Source: Sabulicella rubraurantiaca
Lineage (GTDB): Bacteria > Pseudomonadota > Alphaproteobacteria > Acetobacterales > Acetobacteraceae
Direction: 5' to 3'
DNA length: 64,000 nucleotides
NCBI RefSeq assembly: GCF_017355885.1
Contig: NZ_JAFEUU010000008.1
Coordinates: 124,001-188,000, forward strand
Each line of letters opens with the position of its first letter. Position 1 is the first letter of the stretch. A program made the position numbers and the translations under genes. The notes under the pieces were generated by a model, which had not been told where the DNA came from, ran no database searches, and saw nothing but the letters and a program-made list of their open reading frames with translations. This document shows, piece by piece, positions 25,712 to 34,452 of this stretch.

Positions 25712-26614
25712 ATGAAGCCTAACTCTTCAACGGCCCAAATCGTGACCAAGCCGAAGGTCGTCATCGTCATCAACCGCCGCGGCGGCGGAACCAAGACCAC
25801 GCTCTCCTGCGCCTTGATCGACGCCTTCCTGGAGGGGAAGATCGAGGTCGCTCTGGTCGAAGCCGAGCAGGACGAGCGTATCACCCCGCTCTACAAGGAT
25901 CGGATCGACTGTGCCTATCTGCCCTTCAATGCCGAGACCGATCGGCAGCTGCGGGCGGACGCGAAGATCCTGGCCCGGTTCTGGGACAAGGGCGCCTCGT
26001 TCATTGGCGACAGCGTTGAGGCCGGTAAGTCGGTGGTGATGGATACCGGCTCCAACTCCGACATCCGCTTCGCGGAGTGGCTAAAGGGGGGCGGCAAGGA
26101 CGAACTCAACGACCTCGATGCCGAGATCCATCTCGTCGTCCCGCTCTCGACGGACGGAGACACGATCAAGGGCGCAATGGCTTCGCTGAAGCTCGTCCTG
26201 CCGCACCTTCCGAATGCGAAGGTCACGCTCGCCCTTTCGGCCCCCGTCGAGCGACTGATGGTTCCCAACGATAACCCCGGCCTCGGGGAGCTGCTGCGGT
26301 CGTATTCGAAGCACGCGTCGCGCGCGGTCCGCTTTCCGATCGGAACGTCCTCTCTCATGTCGATGAAGGAGGTTCAGACGCGGCGCCATAAGGATGTCTC
26401 GCGCATGACCAAGGTGGAGTTCATCCAGGCGCTCGGCTTGGAGAACACCCGCGAGAATCGGCTCGAGGTTGGCCGGGAGATCGAGGAGTTCCGCGTGTGG
26501 TGGCAGGATGAAGTGGCGGCCGCTGGCGTGATCATCGGCACGGTCGAGGGCGAGAAGAATGGCTTCGCCCTGCTCCCTAAGAAGAAGCAGGAGCCCAAGG
26601 ACGCGGCGGCCTGA
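25712..26614 (+). CDS. ParA/StbB-like ATPase with deviant Walker A motif
   Basis: A 300-residue P-loop protein. The motif VVIVINRRGGGTKTTLSCAL near residues 16-35 stands where ParA/MinD proteins have KGGxGKTT: the signature lysine is arginine and the glycine before the catalytic lysine is threonine. Walker A' equivalents (VALVEAEQDE), a Walker B-like strand (SVVMDTGSN) and LVVPLSTDGD follow in ParA order. Such ATPases position plasmids or transfer proteins. RBS AAGGAGAAG precedes ATG 25712. It lies between two unknown genes in an operon next to the relaxase region, so a StbB-like stability or transfer role is the best inference; no ParB-like partner is recognisable. Confidence 0.7.
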   Translation: MKPNSSTAQIVTKPKVVIVINRRGGGTKTTLSCALIDAFLEGKIEVALVEAEQDERITPLYKDRIDCAYLPFNAETDRQLRADAKILARFWDKGASFIGDSVEAGKSVVMDTGSNSDIRFAEWLKGGGKDELNDLDAEIHLVVPLSTDGDTIKGAMASLKLVLPHLPNAKVTLALSAPVERLMVPNDNPGLGELLRSYSKHASRAVRFPIGTSSLMSMKEVQTRRHKDVSRMTKVEFIQALGLENTRENRLEVGREIEEFRVWWQDEVAAAGVIIGTVEGEKNGFALLPKKKQEPKDAAA

Positions 26615-26634
26615 GGTGAGAAGGAGTCGTGACG

Positions 26635-28185
26635 ATGTCGAGCGACCGAAAGAGTGTCAGCTCACCCCACGCTGCTCAACCGGCCCCCCGGCGGATTCCC
26701 GCCGGGGGCGCTGGCGTACCGGCGCCTCGGCGGGCCAAGGATGCTTTCCAGTGGGAGGAAGAGAGCAACGCGCTGTGGCGGGCTCATCGGGAGGAGTATC
26801 TGCGCGATAGCAACGATGAGGCCCTCGCCCTGGCCTCCATGCCGCTGGATGCGCGCAAGGATGCGTTTGAGAAGGTCAAGCGGAACCTCGCCCCTTTGGA
26901 CCGGGAGCGCGTCAAGTGGACGATTGACCGTCCTGAAGACGTTCCGATGTTGGATGATGGGGCGTTTCCGGAGCTGGACCGCACGTACTGCGAGAGTCTG
27001 CTAGGGGCGGTGCAGGATTCGGATGCGCGATTGGTCCTGCGGTTCCTGCTCGACCGGGACGAGGCAATCACAAGCCCTCCTGAGCACCTGATCAAAACAA
27101 TGGCGACGGCCAAGCCGGCCGGGGTGTGGTTTCCGCGGGCGGTTTTGGAAGGAAGCGAAGCGCGAGCCCTGATCGAATGCATTCGCGTGCACCGGCTTCT
27201 GGAGAACCGGCTCAAGTTCGCCCTGGAGGGCGAGGTTCTGGACCAATTGTCGCATTCGGATGCCTTGACGCTTTTGTGTGCACTGGCGCCGCCTCGGGAA
27301 AGCGGACATCCGGCAAGGGAGCCGAAGCTCCTTGGCGGCCTCTTGCGCCGCGTTGCGCCGTTTGAGGGTCTGCTGCATCGGTATTCCGAACCTTATCGGT
27401 TCGCACAGGCCCGGCCCAAGAAGTCTCTTCCGATGCAGATGCTCGCCTTCCTGCGCCACGTGCCGGCGAAGTTGGCTGTCCACGAGGACGTCCCTTCCGA
27501 AGAGCGGATGGAGATGGAGCAGGCTGATCTGAAGACGGAAGAACAGGAAATCCACGACGCGCTGTGCAAGGCGGATGCTGGTCCGGCGCCCGCCTTCCTG
27601 AGTGCATGGCTTCGCCACAGCCCTCGCCTGCATTTCACGCAAAGTGCGGATTGGCGGAAGCGGGTCGAATTCCGGGTGGCCCAGGCCTCACTGGCTGCGG
27701 AGATGACTGCGGCTGAGGCTGCGATCCTCGGGGTGGCCTGGGAAATTTTGGGTCTCACGACACCCGAAGGTCGCTTCCAGCTCGGCCCGGTCACCAAGTC
27801 TTGTGGCAAGAAGTGGTGGAAGGGGAGCGACGGCCCTGTCCTGCTCGGCAGCTATCTCGCGGCCGTTCGACAGTGGCACTACCAGGACCCGATCTGGGGC
27901 CCGGTGCTTCGAGAGATGCTGGAGGCTGCGGAGGCATCGCATAAAGGGTGGATGCGGCGGCTGACGGCGGTGCGGTCATTGCGACGCACGTTCGAGAAGA
28001 CGGTGGGACGTCAGTTCGACGACTATGAGGTGGCTTTGTCCCGGGCCTCCACCGTCTCCGAGACTCTGGGCACTCAGATGGCTTGGGGCGTGCGGCGGGT
28101 CGAAGCCCAGATTTCGCGCCTTGATGAGGAGACTGCGCTTTCAAACCAAAAGGAGGCGAAGGGTCCCGGCGCGCCTTGGGCCTAA
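26635..28185 (+). CDS. Unknown 516-aa protein of the ATPase operon
   Basis: A large, mainly helical cytoplasmic protein without a recognised motif. The first 40 residues are disordered (serine/proline/alanine rich). Later regions include DAFQWEEESNALWRAHREEY, LLGAVQDSDARLVLRFLLDR, FLSAWLRHSPRLHF and a C-terminal MRRLTAVRSLRRTFEKTVGR. ATG 26635 is eight bases after AAGGAG and is preferred to GTG 26629. It starts 20 bases after the ATPase gene, so they share a transcript and perhaps a complex. Nothing in it resembles RepA, ParB or a coupling protein. Confidence 0.65.
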   Translation: MSSDRKSVSSPHAAQPAPRRIPAGGAGVPAPRRAKDAFQWEEESNALWRAHREEYLRDSNDEALALASMPLDARKDAFEKVKRNLAPLDRERVKWTIDRPEDVPMLDDGAFPELDRTYCESLLGAVQDSDARLVLRFLLDRDEAITSPPEHLIKTMATAKPAGVWFPRAVLEGSEARALIECIRVHRLLENRLKFALEGEVLDQLSHSDALTLLCALAPPRESGHPAREPKLLGGLLRRVAPFEGLLHRYSEPYRFAQARPKKSLPMQMLAFLRHVPAKLAVHEDVPSEERMEMEQADLKTEEQEIHDALCKADAGPAPAFLSAWLRHSPRLHFTQSADWRKRVEFRVAQASLAAEMTAAEAAILGVAWEILGLTTPEGRFQLGPVTKSCGKKWWKGSDGPVLLGSYLAAVRQWHYQDPIWGPVLREMLEAAEASHKGWMRRLTAVRSLRRTFEKTVGRQFDDYEVALSRASTVSETLGTQMAWGVRRVEAQISRLDEETALSNQKEAKGPGAPWA

Positions 28186-28227
28186 ACCCAGGTTCGCCTT
28201 GCGGGAACCCCGACCCCTCCTTATGTA

Positions 28228-28257
28228 TTAGAGGGCTAAATGAACTTAGAGGTCTAA
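28228..28257. promoter_or_regulatory. Two-box operator in front of the RES toxin-antitoxin operon
   Basis: Two copies of the short palindrome TTAG-N4-CTAA lie at 28228-28239 (TTAGAGGGCTAA) and 28246-28257 (TTAGAGGTCTAA), 18 bases centre to centre. The second box overlaps the AGAGG ribosome-binding site of the antitoxin gene at 28262. The arrangement is that of an autoregulatory operator bound by the antitoxin or toxin-antitoxin complex; binding is inferred. Confidence 0.65.
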
Positions 28258-28261
28258 GAGC

Positions 28262-28972
28262 ATGGCCGAGTTGGGGCGCGAGGCGGGAGCCAAGAGCGGA
28301 AAGGCCCGATCGAAGGCAGACTCCCTCAAGGCGGGCGGGACCCGAAAGGCTGGGGTGCGGGACAAGGCGCCCGGTCGAGGCACCCCCCTTGCTCTCATCC
28401 GTCGCGGTGGCCCTGAGGGCGCAATCACGCAGCGTCTCAAGCCCGAATACTCCCGAGTGATCCAACAAGCTGTGGCGGCCGCCGAGAGGTTCGGCCCCGA
28501 GGCGGTCGAGCGCACGCTGGATCAGCTGCAGCAGATCCCACCCGAGGCCGGGATTTCCGACAACCTTCCTGCGAGTGTCACCGAGCGCTGGGCCGAGATC
28601 CGGAAGGACTGGCTGCGCCGCCACCGGTCCCTGACGGCCGCCGAGATCGCCGCCCTGGTCGGCAGCGAGACCGCCAACCCGTCAGCCCTGCTTAATGGCT
28701 GGGTCAGCGCGAAGCGCGTGTTCTTTGTCCAGGACGGGGCAAAGCGCCTGTATCCGGAATTCCAGCTCGGACCGTCCGGCCAGCCCAAAGAAGTCTTCCG
28801 CTCCCTGATCACGGCGCTCCAAGGCAAGCGCGACGGCTGGCACCTCGCCATCTGGCTCACCAAGCCGAATCCCGAGTTCGGGCACTGGCAGACGCCGCTT
28901 GAGATGCTGGACCGCGACCCGGAGGCGGTCGTCGCTGCGGCCAAGCGCGAGGCGCAGGAGGCGGTCCTCTAG
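28262..28972 (+). CDS. Antitoxin of a RES/Xre-type toxin-antitoxin pair
   Basis: A 236-residue protein. After a basic disordered N-terminus (residues 1-45) comes a helical domain. The C-terminal half has SLTAAEIAALVGSETANPSA (helix-turn-helix-like) and WHLAIWLTKPNPEFG, then QTPLEMLDRDPEAVVAAAKR, which resembles the MbcA/ParS-type toxin-binding region of RES-associated antitoxins. It is longer than most, because of the N-terminal extension. It ends five bases before the RES gene, and the pair shares the operator at 28228-28257. The family call rests mainly on the partner. Confidence 0.7.
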   Translation: MAELGREAGAKSGKARSKADSLKAGGTRKAGVRDKAPGRGTPLALIRRGGPEGAITQRLKPEYSRVIQQAVAAAERFGPEAVERTLDQLQQIPPEAGISDNLPASVTERWAEIRKDWLRRHRSLTAAEIAALVGSETANPSALLNGWVSAKRVFFVQDGAKRLYPEFQLGPSGQPKEVFRSLITALQGKRDGWHLAIWLTKPNPEFGHWQTPLEMLDRDPEAVVAAAKREAQEAVL

Positions 28973-28977
28973 CTGCC

Positions 28978-29619
28978 ATGCTGGTTCCCGATGCCCCTCC
29001 CTCGCCCTTGCCGAGGTTCGGCGAGCGCGTCCTGCCGGCCGGCACCCGTCTGTGGCGCCTGCACCGGTCCGCCTTCCGGGCCGGTGAGTTCAACCCCTGC
29101 CTGGGTGCCCCCAGCCGCTTCGCGCCGATCTGGGATCGAAAGGGGCGGTGCATTCCGACCCTCTACGCCGGCACGGGCCAGGTGGCGGCCGCCTTCGAGA
29201 CGGTGTTCCGGGACCTGCCGCCCCTGCCCGCCCTCCGTCAGGTCTTCCTGCGGGACCTCGCCGTGTTTTCGTTGAGCAAGTTGGTGACGACCCGCGACCT
29301 GAAGTTGGCGCCATTCTTCAACGGCACTCTTGCATTGATCGGCCAGGGGCGGGAGTCGATGATTGAGTGCCACGGTGCGGCGGCGTATCAGCGGACGGCG
29401 CGGTGGGCCGAGGCCGTGGCGCGGGACCTGCCCGAGTTTGATGGCGTCATCTGGACCTCTCGCCAGCACGACGAACAGCAAGCGGTTCTGCTTTTCCGTC
29501 CGCGCTTCCGGCCTCGCGATCTCGTGAGGCGTGCCACCTGGAGGCTCGACCGCGGCAAGGGCCGCGATTGGATCATCCGGCTGGCGGGCGACTACAGGGT
29601 GGACCTGATCCCCGACTGA
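28978..29619 (+). CDS. RES-domain toxin
   Basis: A 213-residue RES protein: LWRLHRSAFRAGEFNPCLG near residue 25 (conserved Arg), SRFAPIWD, IPTLYAGTGQVAAAFETVF (conserved Tyr and Glu) and DLPEFDGVIWTSRQ near residue 160. RES toxins of characterised pairs degrade NAD+. Length and motif order are normal, so it is probably active and held by the antitoxin immediately upstream. A GGGC-TTCG-GCCC mini-hairpin follows at 29625-29636. The pair fits plasmid or island maintenance beside the ATPase operon. Confidence 0.87.
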   Translation: MLVPDAPPSPLPRFGERVLPAGTRLWRLHRSAFRAGEFNPCLGAPSRFAPIWDRKGRCIPTLYAGTGQVAAAFETVFRDLPPLPALRQVFLRDLAVFSLSKLVTTRDLKLAPFFNGTLALIGQGRESMIECHGAAAYQRTARWAEAVARDLPEFDGVIWTSRQHDEQQAVLLFRPRFRPRDLVRRATWRLDRGKGRDWIIRLAGDYRVDLIPD

Positions 29620-29856
29620 CGCTTGGGCTTCGGCCCTGCCGTCCACTTCGGCAGGCGTCCTCCGGCGGTAGGTTTTCGGTGCGGCCCGCCTGCCCTGTTG
29701 CTGTCCTCACTGCAGGGAGGCGGTCCTCTGGCGAAAGGCCCCTCGAGCCGATCATGGCTTCGAGCAGGCTGTCCTGAAGGCCGGGCCAATCTTCTTCCGA
29801 TTTGGCAATGGCCCAGAGGTGAGCGGGGCAGCACCGGATGCGCCGCCCCGCTTCCG

Positions 29857-31206
29857 TTACGCGCTGGGAGCGCGGCGCCGGGCTCCCCACACGCCCAGCG
29901 AGGCGAGGAGCAAGAGGCTCAGCCCGGCCGGCGCCGGCACCGGCGCTGGCCCGTTCGGCAAGATGGGAGTCTGGCTGCCGTTAAACTGCCCGGCGCCGGT
30001 GAAGCTCAGACCGGTGATGAAGGCCTCAAACAGGCTGGAGTTGATGCCTGTCACGGTGAACTTCGACACGCCGCCGGCCGGGAAGAAATACTCCACCCCG
30101 CCCAGCACCGTCTCCAGGAAGCTCAGCCCGCCCCACATGAAGGAAAGCTGATAGGGAGAGGTCTGCTCATCGGGCAGCAGGACCGAGGCGAAGTTGGGGT
30201 CGCCCGCGCCGATCTCGTAGACGTAGCCTGTCGCGGGGATGGGATCGATATAATAGATCTGGCTTGGCTGGACCGGAAAGTCGAAGACCTTCGCGCCGTT
30301 CACCACAGCGGTCGGCAGGTAGACTTGCAGGTTGCCCGTGTTCGTCGTCGTGAAGTCAGCATAGACCCGCGACAGGGCATGAACGTTGGTATTGTTCAGG
30401 TTGGTGTTGCTGCCGTCGCGCGTCTGCAAGAGGCTGATCTCGATGGTCTTCTTGCTCGACGTGTTGATGTCATAGCCGGCCGGCACACTGCCCGGCGACA
30501 GCTGACTCAGGATTTGCTGCAGGCTGAGGGACGTCACCGTGGACGCTATGTTTCGAGAGAAGATCTGCCCATTTGGGTTGTTCGGATTGAGCAGTCCCTG
30601 GTCGTAGATGTTGACCCGGTAGCCATTCACGGTGGTGCCGGGCGGTGGCGCCCAGCTGAAGACGGAGTTGGTGCCCGTTCCGTTCACGGCGACGCTCTGC
30701 ACGAACGGCGTCTGGGTGGCACCTTGGGGAATGGCCGCGGTGGTTCGCGTCGTGGTGCCGGTTCCGTCGCTGAAGCTCAGCGACCAGCTGCCGCGCAATG
30801 CCGGATTGTCGAACACGAGGCGGTTGTACAGCGCCCCGATCGCGGGAGCGCCATTGTAGTTCAGATCCCGCGTGAAGGGGTTGCCGGTGCTCAGGTTGGT
30901 CGTGCTGCCCTGGGCAAAGCCACCGTTTGCAGGGAGGAGTTCGGTTCGGATCGTTTCTAGACTGCTGCTGGTTCCATTGGGCCCTGTGACGGACGTGACG
31001 GTGGCACCCACCCGGATGTACTGGCCGCTCGCGGCACTGATCGTATTCGTGCCGACATTGTAGAGCTGCTCGAAGGGGGAAATCACAGTGGGCGCTGCCT
31101 GCCCAGGACGAGGGGCCATGACAGCCGTGCTGCAAAGCAAAACGAAGAGTGCGGCAGACGACCAAGGTGGGCGCCCACTTTCGCGAAGCAGGGATTTGGA
31201 GGCCAT
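29857..31206 (-). CDS. Exported protein with PEP-CTERM-like (VPxPA) sorting tail
   Basis: A 449-residue secreted protein. The signal peptide spans residues 1-38 (AALFVLLCSTAVM to GQAAP). The mature body is rich in threonine, serine, asparagine and glycine with beta-strand character and no catalytic motif. The C-terminus has the tripartite sorting signal: PVPAPAGLSLLLLASLGVWG followed by ARRRA (motif, membrane helix, basic end). Such proteins are processed by an exosortase and linked to exopolysaccharide or the cell surface. No exosortase is in the window. The upstream region 31207-31539 holds no other gene that I can support, and 29640-29856 is also empty. Confidence 0.75.
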   Translation of the reverse strand: MASKSLLRESGRPPWSSAALFVLLCSTAVMAPRPGQAAPTVISPFEQLYNVGTNTISAASGQYIRVGATVTSVTGPNGTSSSLETIRTELLPANGGFAQGSTTNLSTGNPFTRDLNYNGAPAIGALYNRLVFDNPALRGSWSLSFSDGTGTTTRTTAAIPQGATQTPFVQSVAVNGTGTNSVFSWAPPPGTTVNGYRVNIYDQGLLNPNNPNGQIFSRNIASTVTSLSLQQILSQLSPGSVPAGYDINTSSKKTIEISLLQTRDGSNTNLNNTNVHALSRVYADFTTTNTGNLQVYLPTAVVNGAKVFDFPVQPSQIYYIDPIPATGYVYEIGAGDPNFASVLLPDEQTSPYQLSFMWGGLSFLETVLGGVEYFFPAGGVSKFTVTGINSSLFEAFITGLSFTGAGQFNGSQTPILPNGPAPVPAPAGLSLLLLASLGVWGARRRAPSA

Positions 31207-31539
31207 CGGGATCCTCTCGGAATCTCAAAACGTGGGCCCGGCGCGAAAAGCGAAGCAAATCGCATGCCAAACGATAAAAATATCCTAAATCAGCGCGCTG
31301 GCTTTTCGGGGCAATTGCCAAAAGTTCACTATGTCAAATTTGCCGACAATCACACATCGGCCGCCGCTCTCGTCACTTGGTGGTTGCCAACTGGCTTAGA
31401 CGCAAAATCAGGAAAAGCAGGCTCGATGAATCTCATAAAGCCAGAGATTGCAGAATCGCGGGGTGTTCCGTGGACGGGAGCCGCTGTCCACAGGACAAAT
31501 TGAGGTGACCTCCCTTACCTTTCAAAGTAACAAGGGCGC

Positions 31540-32205
31540 ATGGCTGCTCCCTCCCCTTCCCCGTCATCCAAGACGAAGCCCTGGGATCTGCACCCGGCGT
31601 TGAGCGAGGATCGGCTTCGGCTCTGTGCCCGGCTGCTGGCGAATGCGCGCCGCGATGCGATCGCCCTCGCCAACGAGGACCTAGGCGACGATGCCTGGTC
31701 TGTGGGCTGTCGGGCGTTTTCTTTCTCGCGCCACCGTCTCCAGCGCGTGGCGGAGCAGAAAACCTACCCGTGGCTAAGGGTGCTGGACGAGGGCATGGCA
31801 TTCACATTTCTCATCGGCACCGGGGCAGACGCCGTGCCCGTTCGTTTTTTTCGAGGCGATGCCGAGGCACCAACGGCTCGGACGCTTCGCCGGCTCGAGC
31901 AGGAATCCCAGCAGCTGACCCTGGCGCTCGGCGACCGGGCGGAAACCGGGCTGATGTTCCGCATGGCGGTTGAGACTGATACGAAAGGCCATGTCAGCCG
32001 GGTCGTGTTTCTCGCTTGCGAGGGCACAACGGATGAGCCGCGGCCCGTTTGCGCTTGGCCGGTGCCGCTGGAAATGCCGGAAATCGAGCGTGCCGGGCGG
32101 ATGGCGCAGCTGCGGCTGATCCCTGACGACGGCTATCAGGGGCCCCAGGTCAGTGAGGCCGCGTCCCGTGCGAAGGGCGGGCGGCGCAAGGCTATCCTGG
32201 GCTGA
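31540..32205 (+). CDS. Hypothetical protein, intact member of a family with two relics in this window
   Basis: A 221-residue cytoplasmic protein starting MAAPSPSPSSKTKPWDL. It includes a helical LLANARRDAIALANEDLG segment, a central FTFLIGTGADAVPVRFFRGD and RRLEQESQQLTLALGD, and a beta-rich end. I do not recognise the fold. Partial copies of its 5' region are found at 2210-2262 and 10053-10217, so the family is repeatedly associated with mobile DNA here. Confidence 0.6.
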   Translation: MAAPSPSPSSKTKPWDLHPALSEDRLRLCARLLANARRDAIALANEDLGDDAWSVGCRAFSFSRHRLQRVAEQKTYPWLRVLDEGMAFTFLIGTGADAVPVRFFRGDAEAPTARTLRRLEQESQQLTLALGDRAETGLMFRMAVETDTKGHVSRVVFLACEGTTDEPRPVCAWPVPLEMPEIERAGRMAQLRLIPDDGYQGPQVSEAASRAKGGRRKAILG

Positions 32206-32323
32206 GCCAGTTCCACGTCGCGCCCACGACGCCGTTCACCGAAGCATAGAATGCGCCGGCGCAGTCCCGCTTCGAGGGCACGCCGGCTTCGATGCTGTCA
32301 ACAAGTTTGAAGGACAACTCTCC

Positions 32324-33379
32324 CTAGCGGGACGCGTACTCCGCGAGCGGCTTCGCAATCCCGAGCCTCGTGGCAGCAGTCTGCAAATCCGCTGCCGTTT
32401 GCTCGGGCAAAGTGATCCCTTCGATGCTGAAGCGCGCCTCGTTCCGTGCCTCAATCTCTCCCGGGTAAAATACCTCCTCGAAACCTTCGGCCAGCGGCAC
32501 TGCCTTGGTCTCGGCCACCATGCGCTCCATGCGTTCGTTGAACGCCTCCAACGGCCCAAAAGCCGCGATGTTCAGCGCAAGCACCAGATGACCGCAGCGG
32601 CTGCGTTTGGCTGCTTGGTAGGGGCCGCTCACGTCGGCGAGGATACCGCTACCGGATAACACGCCGGACAGCACATCCATCATCATGGAGATGGCATAGC
32701 CCTTGTGCTCGGCCATAGGCAGGATCACGCCTTCGAGTGCGCGAACTGGGTCGGTTGTACGGCGGCCATCTCCATCGATGGCCCAATGGTCTGGGATGGG
32801 TTGGCCCTTTTGCCGTGCGAGGAAGATCTTGCCGCGAGCGACCACCGTATTTGCGATGTCGAGCATCATCGGCGCATGCCGCCCAGCCGGTGCAGCGATG
32901 GACCACGGATTGTTGCCCACGAGCTTGCGCCTTCCGCCCCAGGGCGCCATTGCTGGGCTGCCATTGGTTGTGAGCAGGCCAATACATCCTTGCTCCGCGG
33001 CCATGCGGGTGAAGTAGCCCAGGGCGCCATGGTGGTTCGAGTTGCGCACCGAGACTACGCCAACCCCGTGTGTCTGGGCGCGCCGGACCGCGTCCAGCAT
33101 GGCCGCTCGCGTGGTGACTTGGCCGATCGCATCATGCGCCTCCCACAGTGCGATGGCCCCTGCATCCACGATCGGCTCCGGCTTGGCACGCCCCCGCATC
33201 GCGCCACTTGCCAGTCGGTCCAGATACCATGCCGCGCGCAGCACTCCATGGGAGCTGTGACCCCACAGGTCAGCACGCACGAGCGTATCAGCAACGAGCG
33301 CCGCATCGTCCGGGGAGACGTCTGCCGCACCAAAAAGGTCTGCGACAAACTGACGCAACGCGCCTGCGTGGATATGCAT
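32324..33379 (-). CDS. Ldh-family (malate/L-lactate-type) NAD(P)-dependent dehydrogenase
   Basis: A 351-residue enzyme of the LDH2/MDH2 superfamily. Conserved pieces: ADLWGHSSHGVLR near residue 40, VSVRNSNHHGALGYFT near 110 (catalytic His), GNNPWSIAAPAG near 160, and the late GYAISMMMDVLSGVLSGSG. These enzymes oxidise 2-hydroxyacids such as malate, sulfolactate or ureidoglycolate; the substrate cannot be named. ATG 33379 is chosen because the family starts there; the earlier ATG adds 21 unrelated residues. It is divergent from the Bug/lactonase operon with 99 bases between starts, so shared regulation is likely. Confidence 0.87.
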   Translation of the reverse strand: MHIHAGALRQFVADLFGAADVSPDDAALVADTLVRADLWGHSSHGVLRAAWYLDRLASGAMRGRAKPEPIVDAGAIALWEAHDAIGQVTTRAAMLDAVRRAQTHGVGVVSVRNSNHHGALGYFTRMAAEQGCIGLLTTNGSPAMAPWGGRRKLVGNNPWSIAAPAGRHAPMMLDIANTVVARGKIFLARQKGQPIPDHWAIDGDGRRTTDPVRALEGVILPMAEHKGYAISMMMDVLSGVLSGSGILADVSGPYQAAKRSRCGHLVLALNIAAFGPLEAFNERMERMVAETKAVPLAEGFEEVFYPGEIEARNEARFSIEGITLPEQTAADLQTAATRLGIAKPLAEYASR

Positions 33380-33478
33380 GAAAGGGTAATCCTGATCCTG
33401 AGCCGAGCCCTCGACGCTACGGGCGAGTATGCTAAGCAACAAGCATAAGGCCGTAGAGCCGACTGGAGGATGTTGTCC

Positions 33479-34441
33479 ATGTTGCGACGCCGCGCCCTAT
33501 TTGCTGCACCTCTTGTGGCCGGGACCGCCGCTCAGGCGCAGGAACGACCGTTTCCCGATGGTCCCGTCCGCATCGTCTCGCCTTACGCGCCCGGTGGGGG
33601 CACCGACGTCACCTCGCGGCTTATTGCACCTGTGCTCAGCGAATTCCTTGGCCAGCCAGTGTTGGTGGAGAATCGCGGCGGAGCCGGTGGTGCCCTGGGT
33701 GCCGCCGAGGTGGCCCGCTCGGCTCCAGACGGGCGCACTCTCCTGGTGGACGCATTAGGTCATGTGGTGAACCCGCACCTTCTTCGCGATCTTGCCTTCG
33801 ACTACTCGGCTTTCGTGCCTGTCACGCAGATCACGCAGTTGGCACAGGTGCTCGTGACGCATCCCCGCACCCTGGCGAACGACTTGGCAGGGCTTGTGGC
33901 GCTCATCCGCTCCCGACCAGGCCAGCTCTCCTTTGGTTCTTCGGGCAACGCCACGGGCTCGCACCTGGCAAGCGTGCTGTTCTTGCGCGAGGCAGGGCTG
34001 GACATCCAGCACATTCCTTATCGCGGCGGCTCCGCTGCCATGCAGGACGTCCTCGCCGACAATGTCCTCTTCTCCTTCCCCACGGTGAATTCGGCGACGA
34101 GCCTTGTCCAGGACGGACGGCTGAAGGCGCTCGCTGTCGCGTCTGCCAACCGCGTGACGGCGCTGCCGAACGTGCCGACCTTCGTCGAGGCGGGCTTCCC
34201 AAGCGTGGTGGTGGATGAGTGGAACGGAATGTTCGCGCCGCCCGGCACGCCGCGCCACATCGTGGATCGCCTTCATGCTGGAGTGCGCCACGCGCTTGGC
34301 ACGTCGGCAGTAGCACGCCGCTTTGCGGCTATAGGCGCTATTACGGTAGGCAGCGATCCCGACCGCTTCGCGGCTTTCGTGCGCGAACGCCGCGACGTCT
34401 ATGGGCGCCTCGTCCGCGAGGCCAACATCACCATCGACTGA
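33479..34441 (+). CDS. Bug/TctC-family receptor, partner of the lactonase
   Basis: A 320-residue periplasmic binding protein: signal peptide MLRRRALFAAPLVAGTAAQA, then VRIVSPYAPGGGTDVTSRLI, GQPVLVENRGGAGG, ARSAPDGRTLLV and HIPYRGGSAAMQDVL, the last being the classic Bug ligand-loop segment. ATG 33479 lies nine bases after GGAGG, so it is preferred to the ATG at 33470. The SMP-30 gene begins 11 bases after its stop, so they are one operon, and the ligand is probably a sugar acid or lactone. TctA/TctB proteins are absent. Confidence 0.9.
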   Translation: MLRRRALFAAPLVAGTAAQAQERPFPDGPVRIVSPYAPGGGTDVTSRLIAPVLSEFLGQPVLVENRGGAGGALGAAEVARSAPDGRTLLVDALGHVVNPHLLRDLAFDYSAFVPVTQITQLAQVLVTHPRTLANDLAGLVALIRSRPGQLSFGSSGNATGSHLASVLFLREAGLDIQHIPYRGGSAAMQDVLADNVLFSFPTVNSATSLVQDGRLKALAVASANRVTALPNVPTFVEAGFPSVVVDEWNGMFAPPGTPRHIVDRLHAGVRHALGTSAVARRFAAIGAITVGSDPDRFAAFVRERRDVYGRLVREANITID

Positions 34442-34452
34442 CCGGAGACGCG

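Noticed and set aside
29623-30960. A 445-codon plus-strand reading frame
   Set aside because: It is antisense to the PEP-CTERM-like gene, which has a signal peptide and sorting tail; the plus frame has neither.
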